A stretch of 64,000 nt of DNA from Porphyrobacter sp. IPPAS B-1204 (GTDB taxonomy: Bacteria > Pseudomonadota > Alphaproteobacteria > Sphingomonadales > Sphingomonadaceae): NCBI GenBank assembly GCA_003724185.1, contig RHGM01000001.1:1131001-1195000 (forward strand). The letters run 5' to 3'. The position numbers were made by a program, and so were the translations under genes. Below are positions 36,346 to 44,913 of the stretch, in pieces (position 1 is the stretch's first letter; every line of letters begins with the position of its first letter). The notes under the pieces are model-generated. The model was not told the DNA's origin. It searched no databases and was given only the letters and a program-made list of their open reading frames with translations.

Positions 36346-36513
36346 TCAGGAGGCGGCGATTTCCTCCTTCAGTCGCAGCTTCTGCTTCTTGAGAGACTGG
36401 ATCATCGCTGTGTCAGGCACGGGCCGGGCCATTTCTTCGCGCAGGCGGGCTTCGAGGCCGGCGTGCTTGCTCTGAAGGGCGTGGAGGTGGGAAGACACTG
36501 CGATAGATGCCAT
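36346..36513 (-). CDS. DUF465 (YdcH-like) small protein
   Basis: 55 residues forming a helical hairpin: HLHALQSKHAGLEARLREEMARP, then SLKKQKLRLKEEIAAS. The KKQKLRLKEEI ending is the DUF465 hallmark. ATG 36513 has AGGAGAAC upstream; a longer frame from 36567 lacks support. Function unknown. A second DUF465 gene lies 300 bases away, divergently oriented. Confidence 0.88.
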   Translation of the reverse strand: MASIAVSSHLHALQSKHAGLEARLREEMARPVPDTAMIQSLKKQKLRLKEEIAAS

Positions 36514-36807
36514 TATGCGTTCTCCTGTCCTGCGGGGGGATGCCCCCGGAAAGGCGACTCGGCACATCGCGGCCGAGCCGCAGGTTTCAGTGAAACCACA
36601 GGCAGCCTAGCTTGCAAAGCCCTGATCATTCCTTAATCGGCGCATCCGCCCCCACGCACGACGAACCGCTTGCGCATAATGCGGCAGGCCCCGATGAAAT
36701 CGGCGCAAGCCATCTACCCAAGCGATGCGGGAACGCGTAGCGGGGCAATGCATTGGCGGGGCAGTGCATCAGGCGCAGCGACAAGGCGTAAAGGATCAGG
36801 GGCCGAC
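36514..36807. other. Divergent intergenic region between two DUF465 genes
   Basis: About 294 bases. It holds the promoters of both genes presumably, but I see no recognisable operator or hairpin. A rightward frame begins at 36670 in phase with the downstream DUF465 gene; its codons before 36808 read as unrelated low-quality text. Confidence 0.4.
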
Positions 36808-37017
36808 ATGACCGAGCAGGAGCTCAGGAAAAATCTTGAGTTGCTCAAGACCGAGCATCGCGACCTCGACGCCGCGATTGCCGCGCTGACCGATGCGGCG
36901 CGTGGCACCGCGTCGGCCGACATGCTCCAGATCGCCCGTCTGAAAAAGCGCAAGCTGCGGCTGAAAGACCAGATCGCGATTATCGAGGACACGCTGCTGC
37001 CCGATATCATCGCGTGA
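36808..37017 (+). CDS. DUF465 (YdcH-like) small protein, second copy
   Basis: 69 residues, two helices with LKKRKLRLKDQIAIIED as the hallmark second helix. I start at ATG 36808, with AGGGG eight bases upstream, giving the normal family length; the frame extends upstream to 36670 without similarity. Function unknown. It is followed after 160 bases by the rcdA-like gene, and a CtrA-like box lies in that gap. Confidence 0.88.
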   Translation: MTEQELRKNLELLKTEHRDLDAAIAALTDAARGTASADMLQIARLKKRKLRLKDQIAIIEDTLLPDIIA

Positions 37018-37069
37018 TCATCCGCCCCTCCGCGGTCGGGCGGAACGGGAGGGATCGGCTCCCGCATGG

Positions 37070-37084
37070 TTAACCCGGCGTAAA
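37070..37084. promoter_or_regulatory. CtrA-like box upstream of the rcdA-like gene
   Basis: TTAA-CCCGGCG-TAAA matches TTAA-N7-TTAA in seven of eight fixed bases and lies 95 bases before the DUF1465 start. In Caulobacter rcdA is a CtrA target, which raises the plausibility. Confidence 0.4.
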
Positions 37085-37179
37085 TTCTGTGCCCCGCCGG
37101 GACGAAGCCAAAAATTGCTTGGAAAGTAACCATAGTCATATGGCGAAGCGGCGCACGCCGACGTAACCTGCGCCGCAAT

Positions 37180-37641
37180 ATGGCTCGCACCACCAATCTC
37201 TCGCGCCCGATTGTCGAGGCGCTCTACACCGAAGCCCTTGTTCTGGCGGACGAGGTGCGCGCGGTGTTTGCCGCCGGCACGCGTGAACCGGTGGCGGGAG
37301 AGGACGCCTATATGCGGCTCGCGCTCTCGACCGAGGGGCTGAAGACCACCACCCGGATGATGCATGTGCTTGCCTGGCTGCTGAACCAGCGGGCGCTGTT
37401 TCAGGGGGAGCTCAGCGAAAACCAGGTGCGCCTGCATGGCGCTCTGCCCCCCGATCGCGGTTCGGACGAGGCGCAGCTGGCGATGCTCGAACCGGAAACC
37501 CGCGAGCTGATCGCCGATACCGAAAAGCTGCACCAGCGCATCGCCCGGCTGGACGAAGCATGGCGCCAGCATTTCGAGATGGCCTCGCCCGTCCGCGCCT
37601 TTCAGGACCGGATCGGCCGCGAATTGGGGCGTTTGGGTTAG
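37180..37641 (+). CDS. DUF1465 protein, RcdA-like regulator of CtrA proteolysis
   Basis: 153 residues, all helical, with the family segments LYTEALVLADEVRAVF, STEGLKTTTRMMHVLAWLLNQRAL and a hydrophilic C-terminus. In Caulobacter crescentus RcdA is an adaptor that helps ClpXP degrade CtrA during the cell cycle. DUF1465 in Sphingomonadales is annotated as RcdA-like; whether it does the same here is inferred. Its TAG overlaps the stop codon of the convergent glpK by three to four bases. Confidence 0.85.
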   Translation: MARTTNLSRPIVEALYTEALVLADEVRAVFAAGTREPVAGEDAYMRLALSTEGLKTTTRMMHVLAWLLNQRALFQGELSENQVRLHGALPPDRGSDEAQLAMLEPETRELIADTEKLHQRIARLDEAWRQHFEMASPVRAFQDRIGRELGRLG

Positions 37642-39110
37642 GCGGCGGCCAAAGCTTTCCGCCACGCCGCCAGCCGTGCGTCCCTGATCTCATCCGCCAT
37701 CTGCGGTTCGAACCGCGCCAGCCGCCCGCGCATCGCCTGCGCTGCCGTGCCCAGATCGGGATACATCCCCACCCCGCACGCCGCCAGCATCGCCGCGCCC
37801 AGCGCGGTCGTCTCGACAAAGCCGGGCCGCTCGACCGGAATGCCGAGCATGTCGGCCAGATCCTGCGCCATCCAGTCATTTGCCGACATCCCGCCATCGA
37901 TCCGCAAGGTCTGCCACGGCGCGCCATCCTTGGTGTAGGCGGCGCACAGGTCATGCGTCTGGTGCGCCATCGCCTCCAGCGCGGCACGGGCGAGTTGCGC
38001 CTTGCCGCTGGAAAAGCTCAGCCCCGCAATCACCCCGCGCGCTTCGGCCTGCCAGTGCGGCGCGCCAAGGCCTGACAGGGCAGGCACGATCACCACCCCG
38101 CCACTGTCGGGAATTGATCGGGCGAGTTCCTCGGTTTCCTCGGCCACCTGCACGATGCCGAGCGAATCCCGCAGCCATTGCACCAGACTGCCCGCGACAA
38201 ACACCGACCCTTCGATGGCATAGGTGCGCTGCCCATCAAGCTGGGTCAGCACGGTGCCGAGCAGGCGGTTGGTGGAGCGCGGAATTTTGCGACCCTGACA
38301 GGTCAGCACGAAAGCCCCCGTGCCAAATGTCGCCTTGGTCTGCCCGGGCGCGAGGCACGCCTGCCCGATGGTCGCCGCCTGCTGGTCGCCCGCCAACCCT
38401 GTGATCGGGATCGCTTTGCCGAGCAGCGCCGGATCGGTCATGGCGAGCGGCCCGGCCATGTCGACCACGCCCGGCAGCGCCGCGAGCGGCACGCCCAGCA
38501 GATCGCACAAACCGTCATCGAACTGCGCGTCCTCAAGCCCCATCAGCAACGTGCGGCTGGCGTTGCTGGCATCTGTGATATGCGCGGCGCCGCCGGTCAG
38601 TTTGAAGGTCAGCCAGCTTTCCACCGTCCCGAAGGCCAGTGTGCCTGCGACCGCCGCGGCGCGCACAGCGGGCACATTGTCGAGCATCCAGCGCATCTTG
38701 GTGCCCGAGAAATAGGGATCGAGCAGCAGACCCGTTCGCTCCTGCACGCCCGCCTCGTGGCCAGCCTCCCGCAGCGCCGCACAGAAAGGCTCGGTGCGGC
38801 GATCCTGCCAGACGATGGCGTTGGTCAGCGGCTCGCCTGTGGCGCGGTCCCAAGCCACCACGGTTTCGCGCTGGTTGGTGATGCCGATCGCAGCAATGCT
38901 TGCCGCCCCGCCCGCCTTCGGGACGACCTCCAGCGCGCAGGCCAGGGTCTTGTCCCATATCTCGCGCGGATCATGCTCGACCCAGCCCGATTGCGGATAA
39001 TGTTGCGTCAGCGGCTCCTGCGCGGAGGCAACCAGCACGCCGTCGCTGGCGAACAGCATCGCCCGGGTGGAGGTGGTGCCTTCATCGAGCACGAGAATGT
39101 AGTCAGCCAT
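37638..39110 (-). CDS. glpK: Glycerol kinase
   Basis: Phosphorylates glycerol to sn-glycerol 3-phosphate in the cytoplasm. 490 residues, the normal length, with the FGGY-family phosphate motif DEGTTSTRAM near the N-terminus, WQDRRT and the second-half motif GTGAFVL plus the GGMSANDWMAQDLAD signature. ATG 39110 is preceded by AGAGGAA; a longer frame from 39248 would overlap the divergent gene. No glpF or glpD is adjacent. Confidence 0.95.
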   Translation of the reverse strand: MADYILVLDEGTTSTRAMLFASDGVLVASAQEPLTQHYPQSGWVEHDPREIWDKTLACALEVVPKAGGAASIAAIGITNQRETVVAWDRATGEPLTNAIVWQDRRTEPFCAALREAGHEAGVQERTGLLLDPYFSGTKMRWMLDNVPAVRAAAVAGTLAFGTVESWLTFKLTGGAAHITDASNASRTLLMGLEDAQFDDGLCDLLGVPLAALPGVVDMAGPLAMTDPALLGKAIPITGLAGDQQAATIGQACLAPGQTKATFGTGAFVLTCQGRKIPRSTNRLLGTVLTQLDGQRTYAIEGSVFVAGSLVQWLRDSLGIVQVAEETEELARSIPDSGGVVIVPALSGLGAPHWQAEARGVIAGLSFSSGKAQLARAALEAMAHQTHDLCAAYTKDGAPWQTLRIDGGMSANDWMAQDLADMLGIPVERPGFVETTALGAAMLAACGVGMYPDLGTAAQAMRGRLARFEPQMADEIRDARLAAWRKALAAA

Positions 39111-39165
39111 CGGTATTCCTCTCTCCGGCGTGACATCTGCCACGGCGCTCGCCATATGCAAGGCC

Positions 39166-40044
39166 ATGGTGACGATCCCTCCCCAACCCTGGCCCACCGG
39201 GCTTGCCGAAGCCGTCGAGCCGCTGGTCCGCCGCGTGCTTGCGCCCAATCCTTCGCCCTATACCTTCACCGGTACGCAGACCTATGTGGTCGGCCCGGCC
39301 GACGGGCCGGATTGCGCGGTGATCGATCCCGGCCCGAACGAGGCTGAGCACATTGAAGCGATCATCGCTGCCATCGACGGGCGCAAGCTCGCCGCGATCA
39401 TGTGCACCCACACCCACCGCGACCACTCGCCTGCCGCAGCGCCGCTGGCGGAGCGAACGGGGGCGCCCATCGTCGGCTGCGCGCCCTTGATGCTGCAAGT
39501 GGCCGGTCCGCGTTCAGACGAGGCGTTCGATCCGACCTATGCGCCTGACCGCGTTCTGCTGGATGGCGAGGCGATGCGCGGCACCGGCTGGACGCTGACA
39601 GCGGTCGCCACGCCGGGGCACACATCGAACCACCTGTGCTTCGCGCTCGAAGAAAGCGGCGCGTTGTTCACCGGCGATCACGTGATGGGCTGGTCAACCA
39701 GCGTGGTCATCCCGCCCGATGGCGACATGGGTGATTACATGGCGAGCCTTGAGAAACTGATGGCGCGTGACGATGTGCGCTATCACTCGGCCCACGGCGC
39801 GGCGATTGAAAAGCCCAAGCAGCTGGTGCGCGGCATGATCGGCCACCGCCGCCAGCGCGAGGCGCAGATCCTGCGCCTGCTGGGTGAGGCGGCGCGTCCC
39901 GCCAGCGGCTTCATTCCCGACATGTACAAGGGCCTGGACCCGCGCCTGATCGGAGCCGCCGAGATGAGCGTGACTGCGCATCTGCTCGATCTGGAGAAAC
40001 GCGGGGCCGCAAGGCGCGAAGGGGAAGTGTGGCGGGTGGCGTAA
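39166..40044 (+). CDS. Metallo-beta-lactamase-fold hydrolase (LACTB2-like)
   Basis: 292 residues with the zinc motif THTHRDHSPAA, the ATPGHTSNHLCF second motif, TGDHVMGW and a late His (SAHGAAIEKP), that is the complete MBL ligand set, followed by a C-terminal winged-helix-like domain (about 220-290). The layout matches LACTB2/endoribonuclease-like and hydroxyacylglutathione-hydrolase-like proteins; the substrate cannot be named. ATG 39166 is chosen; a GTG at 39130 is possible. Confidence 0.88.
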   Translation: MVTIPPQPWPTGLAEAVEPLVRRVLAPNPSPYTFTGTQTYVVGPADGPDCAVIDPGPNEAEHIEAIIAAIDGRKLAAIMCTHTHRDHSPAAAPLAERTGAPIVGCAPLMLQVAGPRSDEAFDPTYAPDRVLLDGEAMRGTGWTLTAVATPGHTSNHLCFALEESGALFTGDHVMGWSTSVVIPPDGDMGDYMASLEKLMARDDVRYHSAHGAAIEKPKQLVRGMIGHRRQREAQILRLLGEAARPASGFIPDMYKGLDPRLIGAAEMSVTAHLLDLEKRGAARREGEVWRVA

Positions 40045-40110
40045 AGCGCCCCTTGCACCCTCGGCCCATCCGTGTTCCAATCCGCGTCGGGGCGCGAAAC
40101 GGGGGGCGGA

Positions 40111-40881
40111 ATGGCCACTTTGGCACAACGCGGCGCTTCGGCGGAAGGCACGCGCTTCTATCTGATCATGTCCTGCGCCATGGCGCTGGTCATCATCGCG
40201 GGATTTTCGGTCAATCTGGCCATGGGGCGATCTAGCTTTGCGCTGCCGCCTGCCTTCCACCTGCACGGCGTCATCTTCATGGGCTGGCTGGGGCTGTATC
40301 TGGCACAAGTCGTGACGATCGTGACCGACAATCGCGCATTGCATCGCCAGCTGGGCAGGCTTGCCTATGTCTGGATCCCGGCAATGGTAGCGGCAGGGGT
40401 GATGATCATCCTTGTTTCGGTACGCGGGACAGGCGGACCGTTCTTCTTTGCCCAGAACGAATTTCTCATCAGCAACATGGCCGGGCTGCTGGTGTTTGGC
40501 GGGCTGGCGCTATGGGCGCTGAAAGCGCGGCGCTACACCGGCTGGCACCGGCGGCTGATGCTGGTTGCGATGAGCGTGCTGACCGGTCCCGGCATCGGGC
40601 GGCTGCTGCCGATGCCGCTGCTGATCCCCAATGCGTGGACGATTGCCGTGACCGCGAGCTTCGTGTTCCCGGTGATCGGGATGCTCGCTGATTGGCGCAC
40701 GCGGGGCCGCGTTCATCCGGCCTATTGGTGGGGGATGGGGATCAACGCGGGAGGCTTCCTCGCCTCGATGGTGCTGGCTTGGTCGCCGCTCGGCCATGCC
40801 ATGACCGCATGGGTGGTGGCCGGCACACCGGGGGCCGCGCGTCCGATGGCCGCCTTCCTGCCGCCGGGCTTCGCGATGTAG
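40111..40881 (+). CDS. Seven-helix membrane protein of unknown function
   Basis: 256 residues with about seven hydrophobic segments. Conserved-looking histidines occur in FHLHGVIFMGW, LHRQLGRLAYV and GWHRRLML, a pattern also found, in part, in DUF2306-like proteins and suggesting haem or metal binding, though this is a guess. ATG 40111 with GGGGGGCGGA directly upstream. It lies between an MBL-fold hydrolase and nadA on the same strand. Confidence 0.7.
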   Translation: MATLAQRGASAEGTRFYLIMSCAMALVIIAGFSVNLAMGRSSFALPPAFHLHGVIFMGWLGLYLAQVVTIVTDNRALHRQLGRLAYVWIPAMVAAGVMIILVSVRGTGGPFFFAQNEFLISNMAGLLVFGGLALWALKARRYTGWHRRLMLVAMSVLTGPGIGRLLPMPLLIPNAWTIAVTASFVFPVIGMLADWRTRGRVHPAYWWGMGINAGGFLASMVLAWSPLGHAMTAWVVAGTPGAARPMAAFLPPGFAM

Positions 40882-40948
40882 GTTTTCGCTCGATAATCGC
40901 AGGCCAAGCCCTATATCGGCGTCTCCTGAGACTATGGGGACACGACCA

Positions 40949-41950
40949 ATGAGCCTGCTGACCCGCAACCCCACCGGCACCGATCTGCTCGCCGAGATCG
41001 ACCGTTTGCGCAAGGAGCGCAACGCGGTGATCCTCGCGCATTATTACCAGACGCCGGACATTCAGGACATTGCCGACTTCGTGGGCGACAGCCTTGAATT
41101 GTCGCGCAAGGCAGCGGCGACGGACGCCGACGTGATCGCGTTCTGCGGGGTGAAGTTCATGGCCGACACCGCCAAGATCCTCAGCCCCCAGAAAACCGTG
41201 ATCCTGCCCGACATGGACGCCGGATGCAGCCTTGAAGACAGCTGCCCGCCGGAGAAATTCCGCGCGTTTCGCGAAGCCCACCCTGATCACATCGCGCTGA
41301 CCTACATCAACTGTTCGACCGAGGTGAAAGCCCTGTCGGACGTGATCGTGACCAGCTCCAGCGCCGAAACGATCCTTGCCCAGATCCCGCCCGAACAGAA
41401 GATCATCTTCGGCCCCGACCGGCATTTGGGCGGCTATCTCAGCCGCAAGTTCAACCGCGAAATGCTGCTGTGGCCGGGCGTGTGCATCGTCCACGAGGCG
41501 TTCAGCGAAACGGAACTGCTCAAGCTGAAAGAGCAATACCCCGGCGCGCCCATCGCCGCGCACCCGGAATGCCCGCCGACGATCATCGACCACGCCGATT
41601 ACGTCGGCTCGACCAGCGGTATTCTCAGCTTCGCCAAGACTTTCCCCGGCGACACCCTGATCGTCGCGACCGAACCGCACATCATCCACCAGATGGAAAA
41701 GGCGCTGCCTGACAAAACCTTCATCGGCGCCCCCGGCGCGGACGGGAACTGTTCGTGCAACATCTGCCCCTACATGGCGCTCAACACGATGGAGAAGCTG
41801 TATGTCGCCCTGCGCGATTTGCAGCCGCAGATCGTGATCGAGGAAGGCATCCGCCTGAAAGCGAAGCGCAGCCTCGACCGGATGCTGGACATGGCAAGCG
41901 GGACTGTTGGGATGGGGGACTTGGGGAAGGTGCATTTCAGCGGGGATTGA
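40949..41950 (+). CDS. nadA: Quinolinate synthase
   Basis: [4Fe-4S] enzyme that condenses iminoaspartate with dihydroxyacetone phosphate to quinolinate in NAD synthesis. 333 residues with ILAHYYQTPDIQDIADFVGDSL, the cluster cysteines (in FCGVKFMA, HPECPP and SCNICPYM) and TEPHIIHQM. ATG 40949 is seven to eight bases after GGGGAC; ATG 40934 overlaps that site. nadB and nadC are not adjacent. Confidence 0.96.
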   Translation: MSLLTRNPTGTDLLAEIDRLRKERNAVILAHYYQTPDIQDIADFVGDSLELSRKAAATDADVIAFCGVKFMADTAKILSPQKTVILPDMDAGCSLEDSCPPEKFRAFREAHPDHIALTYINCSTEVKALSDVIVTSSSAETILAQIPPEQKIIFGPDRHLGGYLSRKFNREMLLWPGVCIVHEAFSETELLKLKEQYPGAPIAAHPECPPTIIDHADYVGSTSGILSFAKTFPGDTLIVATEPHIIHQMEKALPDKTFIGAPGADGNCSCNICPYMALNTMEKLYVALRDLQPQIVIEEGIRLKAKRSLDRMLDMASGTVGMGDLGKVHFSGD

Positions 41951-41953
41951 TTG

Positions 41954-42481
41954 ATGAGCGAACCCTTGATCACCGACTGGCTAACAGCAGGGGCAGCACT
42001 GTGCACCTTGCTAACCGCCGTGGTGGCCGTGTATTTCGCTGCGAAGGCTCCAAAGAAGGCTGCCGAGTGGGCCGAGAAATATCGCCGACAGTCGGAGCAA
42101 GCATCAGAGCGCGAAAAGCTGCGGATGCAAGTGTTCGTGGCCTTGATGAAGTGTCGATCGCAGCTCCTGCATCAAGACGCGCTTGCGGCGTTGAATTTGG
42201 TCGATGTGGCATTTAGCGACGTGCCTGCCGTCCGAGAGGCCTACAGGTCATTTCATGACGCGACTGGCGAAGATCCGAGTAGTGCTGAGAAAATCATTGA
42301 GCGATATCATGCGTTGATCGACAAGGTGTCTCAAGCTGTTGGTATGGCTGACCAAATTAGTGTCAGCGATATTCGTGCTGGGTACTATCCATTGGCGTTA
42401 GGCCGGCTCGATGAAGCAGCACTTGCAGAGGCTGAAGCGAAAATCGCCAACGCCAAGACCAAGCCTAGCAAGCGCAAATAG
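41954..42481 (+). CDS. DUF6680-like protein, probably acquired
   Basis: 175 residues: one N-terminal membrane helix (about 10-28), a charged coiled-coil linker (KKAAEWAEKYRRQSEQASEREKLR is split by Ala/Glu pairs), then a helical domain (MQVFVALMKCRSQLLHQDAL) and a Lys-rich tail. The middle segment matches what I know as DUF6680, whose function is unknown. The gene is visibly AT-richer than its neighbours, with codons such as ATT, AGT, GGT and TTG that they avoid, which suggests horizontal transfer. It begins four bases after the nadA stop and is followed by a REP-like hairpin. Confidence 0.75.
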   Translation: MSEPLITDWLTAGAALCTLLTAVVAVYFAAKAPKKAAEWAEKYRRQSEQASEREKLRMQVFVALMKCRSQLLHQDALAALNLVDVAFSDVPAVREAYRSFHDATGEDPSSAEKIIERYHALIDKVSQAVGMADQISVSDIRAGYYPLALGRLDEAALAEAEAKIANAKTKPSKRK

Positions 42482-42482
42482 G

Positions 42483-42500
42483 CCCCAGCTTTCGCTGGGG
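42483..42500. repeat. REP-like palindrome
   Basis: CCCCAGC-TTTC-GCTGGGG, a perfect 7-base stem with a four-base loop, followed by TGAC. Elements of this form (CCCCAGCGAAAGCTGGGG) are common dispersed intergenic repeats in alphaproteobacteria. Here it sits two bases after the DUF6680-like stop and could also terminate both convergent genes. Confidence 0.55.
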
Positions 42501-42512
42501 TGACGAAAGAGG

Positions 42513-43412
42513 CTAGGACGCCCGCGCCCTGCTCACCGCCAAAGCCGCGCCCACCAGCACCATCCCAACAATATCCATCCCCGACAGCACTTCGCCGAAC
42601 GCCAGCCAGCCGTAGACTGAGGCGACCACTGGCTGGGTCAGCAGCGCCAACCCCACCACGAGCGGGGGGAAATACTTCAGGGAAAACACCATCAGCCCCT
42701 GCCCCACCAGCTGGCTGAGGATGAACAGCCCCACCACCGGCCCCCACGCCTGCGGCCACACCGGCTCGCCCAGCAGCAGCGCGATCCCCAGCAGCACCGG
42801 CGCGCCGAACAGGCTCACCCACACCAGCAGACTCCACGACCCGAACTGCCCCCGCGCCCCCTGCAACGTCAGCAGATAGACCGCGTAAAGCAGCCCCGCC
42901 GCGACCGAGAACAGGTCACCGATCAGGGTTTCGTCCGAAATCTCCAGACTGCGACCCATCAGGATCGCCGCGCCTGTCAGAGCAAAGACAATCGCCAGCC
43001 ACTCCAGCCGCCCCGGCAACGTCCGGGCGACAAGGAACCCCCAGAACAGCAGCACGATCGACCCGGCATTACCGAACAACGTCGCATTGCCCAGCCGCGT
43101 CATGCCGATGCCGATGTGCCAGCTGGCGAGATCGAGCGCGAAGGTCACTGCCCCCAACGCCACCAAAGCGAGGGTCTTTGCCCCCATCCCGGTAAGCTTC
43201 TGACCGTTGGCCCTGGCCAGCAGCACCAGAAACGGCAGCGCCAGGAACAGCCGCCAGAACCCGGCGGACACCGGCCCCGTGTCAGCCTCACGCACGAACC
43301 ACGGCCCCAAGGCCAGCGCGATATTGCCGCCGATCAGCGCGAACAGCAGCAGCCACGCCGCCGGGCGCGGTTCGCTGACAACTTCTTCTTGGGCCGCACC
43401 CTCATTTTCCAT
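42513..43412 (-). CDS. EamA/DMT-family transporter
   Basis: Inner-membrane carrier of 299 residues with ten predicted helices in two EamA repeats (about 20-150 and 160-297). Motifs include FWRLFLALPFL in the first half and GLALLTQPVVASVYGWLAFGE near the end of the second, typical of drug/metabolite exporters. Substrate unknown. The ATG at 43412 has AGGGCG upstream. It is divergent from the Old Yellow Enzyme gene. Confidence 0.9.
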   Translation of the reverse strand: MENEGAAQEEVVSEPRPAAWLLLFALIGGNIALALGPWFVREADTGPVSAGFWRLFLALPFLVLLARANGQKLTGMGAKTLALVALGAVTFALDLASWHIGIGMTRLGNATLFGNAGSIVLLFWGFLVARTLPGRLEWLAIVFALTGAAILMGRSLEISDETLIGDLFSVAAGLLYAVYLLTLQGARGQFGSWSLLVWVSLFGAPVLLGIALLLGEPVWPQAWGPVVGLFILSQLVGQGLMVFSLKYFPPLVVGLALLTQPVVASVYGWLAFGEVLSGMDIVGMVLVGAALAVSRARAS

Positions 43413-43482
43413 GCTTGCGCCCTAGCCTTGCGCCCCCCAATTGGATAGCCAATCGCAACTGACCACCGAGGATTACCCACAT

Positions 43483-44595
43483 ATGCACGACGCCCTGTTC
43501 CAGCCGCTCCAGATGGGCGCGCTTCACGCCAAGAACCGCATCCACATGGCCCCCCTCACCCGCGGGCGCGCGGCCGACCCGATGTTCACGCCCAACGAAC
43601 TGATGGCGACCTATTACCGCCAGCGCGCGGGCGCGGGCATGATCCTGACCGAAGCGACCGGCATCAGCCGCGAAGGCCTCGGCTGGCCCTCGGCGCCGGG
43701 CATCTGGAGCGACGAACAGACCGAAGCGTGGAAGGCCACCACCAAGGCGGTGCACGAAGAAGGCGGCCTGATCGTGATGCAGCTGTGGCACATGGGGCGG
43801 ATTGTCCATCCGGTGTTCCTGGATGGCCAGCCGCCGTTCTCGGCCAGCGCCACCACAGCACCCGGTGAGGCCCACACGCCGACCGGCAAGCAGCCCTATG
43901 CGCAGGCCCGCGAAATGACGCATGAAGATATCCAGCGCACCATCGGCGACTACCGCCGCGCCGCTGAGAACGCCAAAAAGGCGGGCTTTGACGGGGTGCA
44001 GCTGCACGGCGCCAATGGCTATCTGATCGACCAGTTCCTGCGCGACAAGACCAACCTTCGCACTGACGAATATGGCGGCAGCCCCGAAAACCGCACCCGC
44101 TTCATGCGCGAAGTGCTGGAAGCCCTGATCGACGTATGGGGCGCAGACCGCGTCGGCATCCGCCTGTCACCCAATGGCGATTCGCAAGGGACCGATGACA
44201 GCAACCCGGCAGCGACCTTCGGCGCGGCGGCCAAGGTGTGTGAAGAACTCGGCCTCGCCTTTGTCGAACTGCGCGAACCCGGCCCGGACGGCACCTTCGG
44301 CCAGACCGATGTGCCCAAGCAAAGCCCGCTGATCCGCCAGATCTACACCGGCGTGCTGATCCTCAATTCGGATTACACTGCCGAGGAAGCCGTCGCCGAT
44401 GTGACCAGCGGCAAGTGCGATGCGGTCAGCTTTGGCCGCCCGTACATCTCCAACCCCGATCTGGACAAGCGGATCGCGGTGGGCGCGCACTGGAACCCGA
44501 ACAAGGACGTGCCGAAAAGCTGGTACTTCCCGATTCCGCAGGGCTACACCGATTACCCGACGCTGGCAGAAGAACAGTCCGAAGCGGCAGAGTAA
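43483..44595 (+). CDS. Old Yellow Enzyme-type alkene reductase
   Basis: FMN-dependent ene-reductase (NemA/OYE group) using NAD(P)H to reduce activated C=C bonds or nitro compounds. 370 residues, TIM barrel: N-terminal LFQPLQMGALHAKNRIHMAPLTR (FMN phosphate side), QLWHMGRIVH, the substrate-binding GVQLHGANGYLIDQFL (His and Asn pair), TDEYGGSPENRTRF and a C-terminal SFGRPYISNPDL. Start at ATG 43483, where family proteins begin; a TTG at 43441 is possible. Convergent with a lipoprotein gene six bases away. Confidence 0.93.
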   Translation: MHDALFQPLQMGALHAKNRIHMAPLTRGRAADPMFTPNELMATYYRQRAGAGMILTEATGISREGLGWPSAPGIWSDEQTEAWKATTKAVHEEGGLIVMQLWHMGRIVHPVFLDGQPPFSASATTAPGEAHTPTGKQPYAQAREMTHEDIQRTIGDYRRAAENAKKAGFDGVQLHGANGYLIDQFLRDKTNLRTDEYGGSPENRTRFMREVLEALIDVWGADRVGIRLSPNGDSQGTDDSNPAATFGAAAKVCEELGLAFVELREPGPDGTFGQTDVPKQSPLIRQIYTGVLILNSDYTAEEAVADVTSGKCDAVSFGRPYISNPDLDKRIAVGAHWNPNKDVPKSWYFPIPQGYTDYPTLAEEQSEAAE

Positions 44596-44601
44596 GCGGC
44601 T

Positions 44602-44913
44602 TTATTCCGTAGGTTCGGGGGCCGGGGCAGCAGGGGCTGTTCCGGCCCCTTCGCTTGTGGGCGCGCCGTCGATCCCCTCGGCGGGCGTCACTTCGGGCTG
44701 TTCGGAGTCGATGTCGCCCACCGGCATGGCCTGACGCGGGGCCAGCGGGGCTTGCGACTCAAGCTGGTCGAGCGGGATCATCGCATCGCTGATCGATCCG
44801 GCCAGCACCTCACCCGAAGCCGCGCCGCCCTGCTCTGCAGCGGGGGTGGAGGCCTGCTCATTGCAAGCGGCAAGGGCAAGGCACAGCAGCGGAAGGAGAG
44901 CAGCGCGTTTCAT
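44602..44913 (-). CDS. Small putative lipoprotein, Pro/Glu-rich
   Basis: 103 residues with a lipobox signal peptide (LALAAC, Cys about residue 17). The mature part is acidic and rich in Ala, Pro and Glu and looks disordered. The ATG at 44913 makes an ATGA overlap with the lipB stop, so it is translated as the second gene of a lipB operon. No family recognised; a role is not proposed. Confidence 0.75.
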   Translation of the reverse strand: MKRAALLPLLCLALAACNEQASTPAAEQGGAASGEVLAGSISDAMIPLDQLESQAPLAPRQAMPVGDIDSEQPEVTPAEGIDGAPTSEGAGTAPAAPAPEPTE

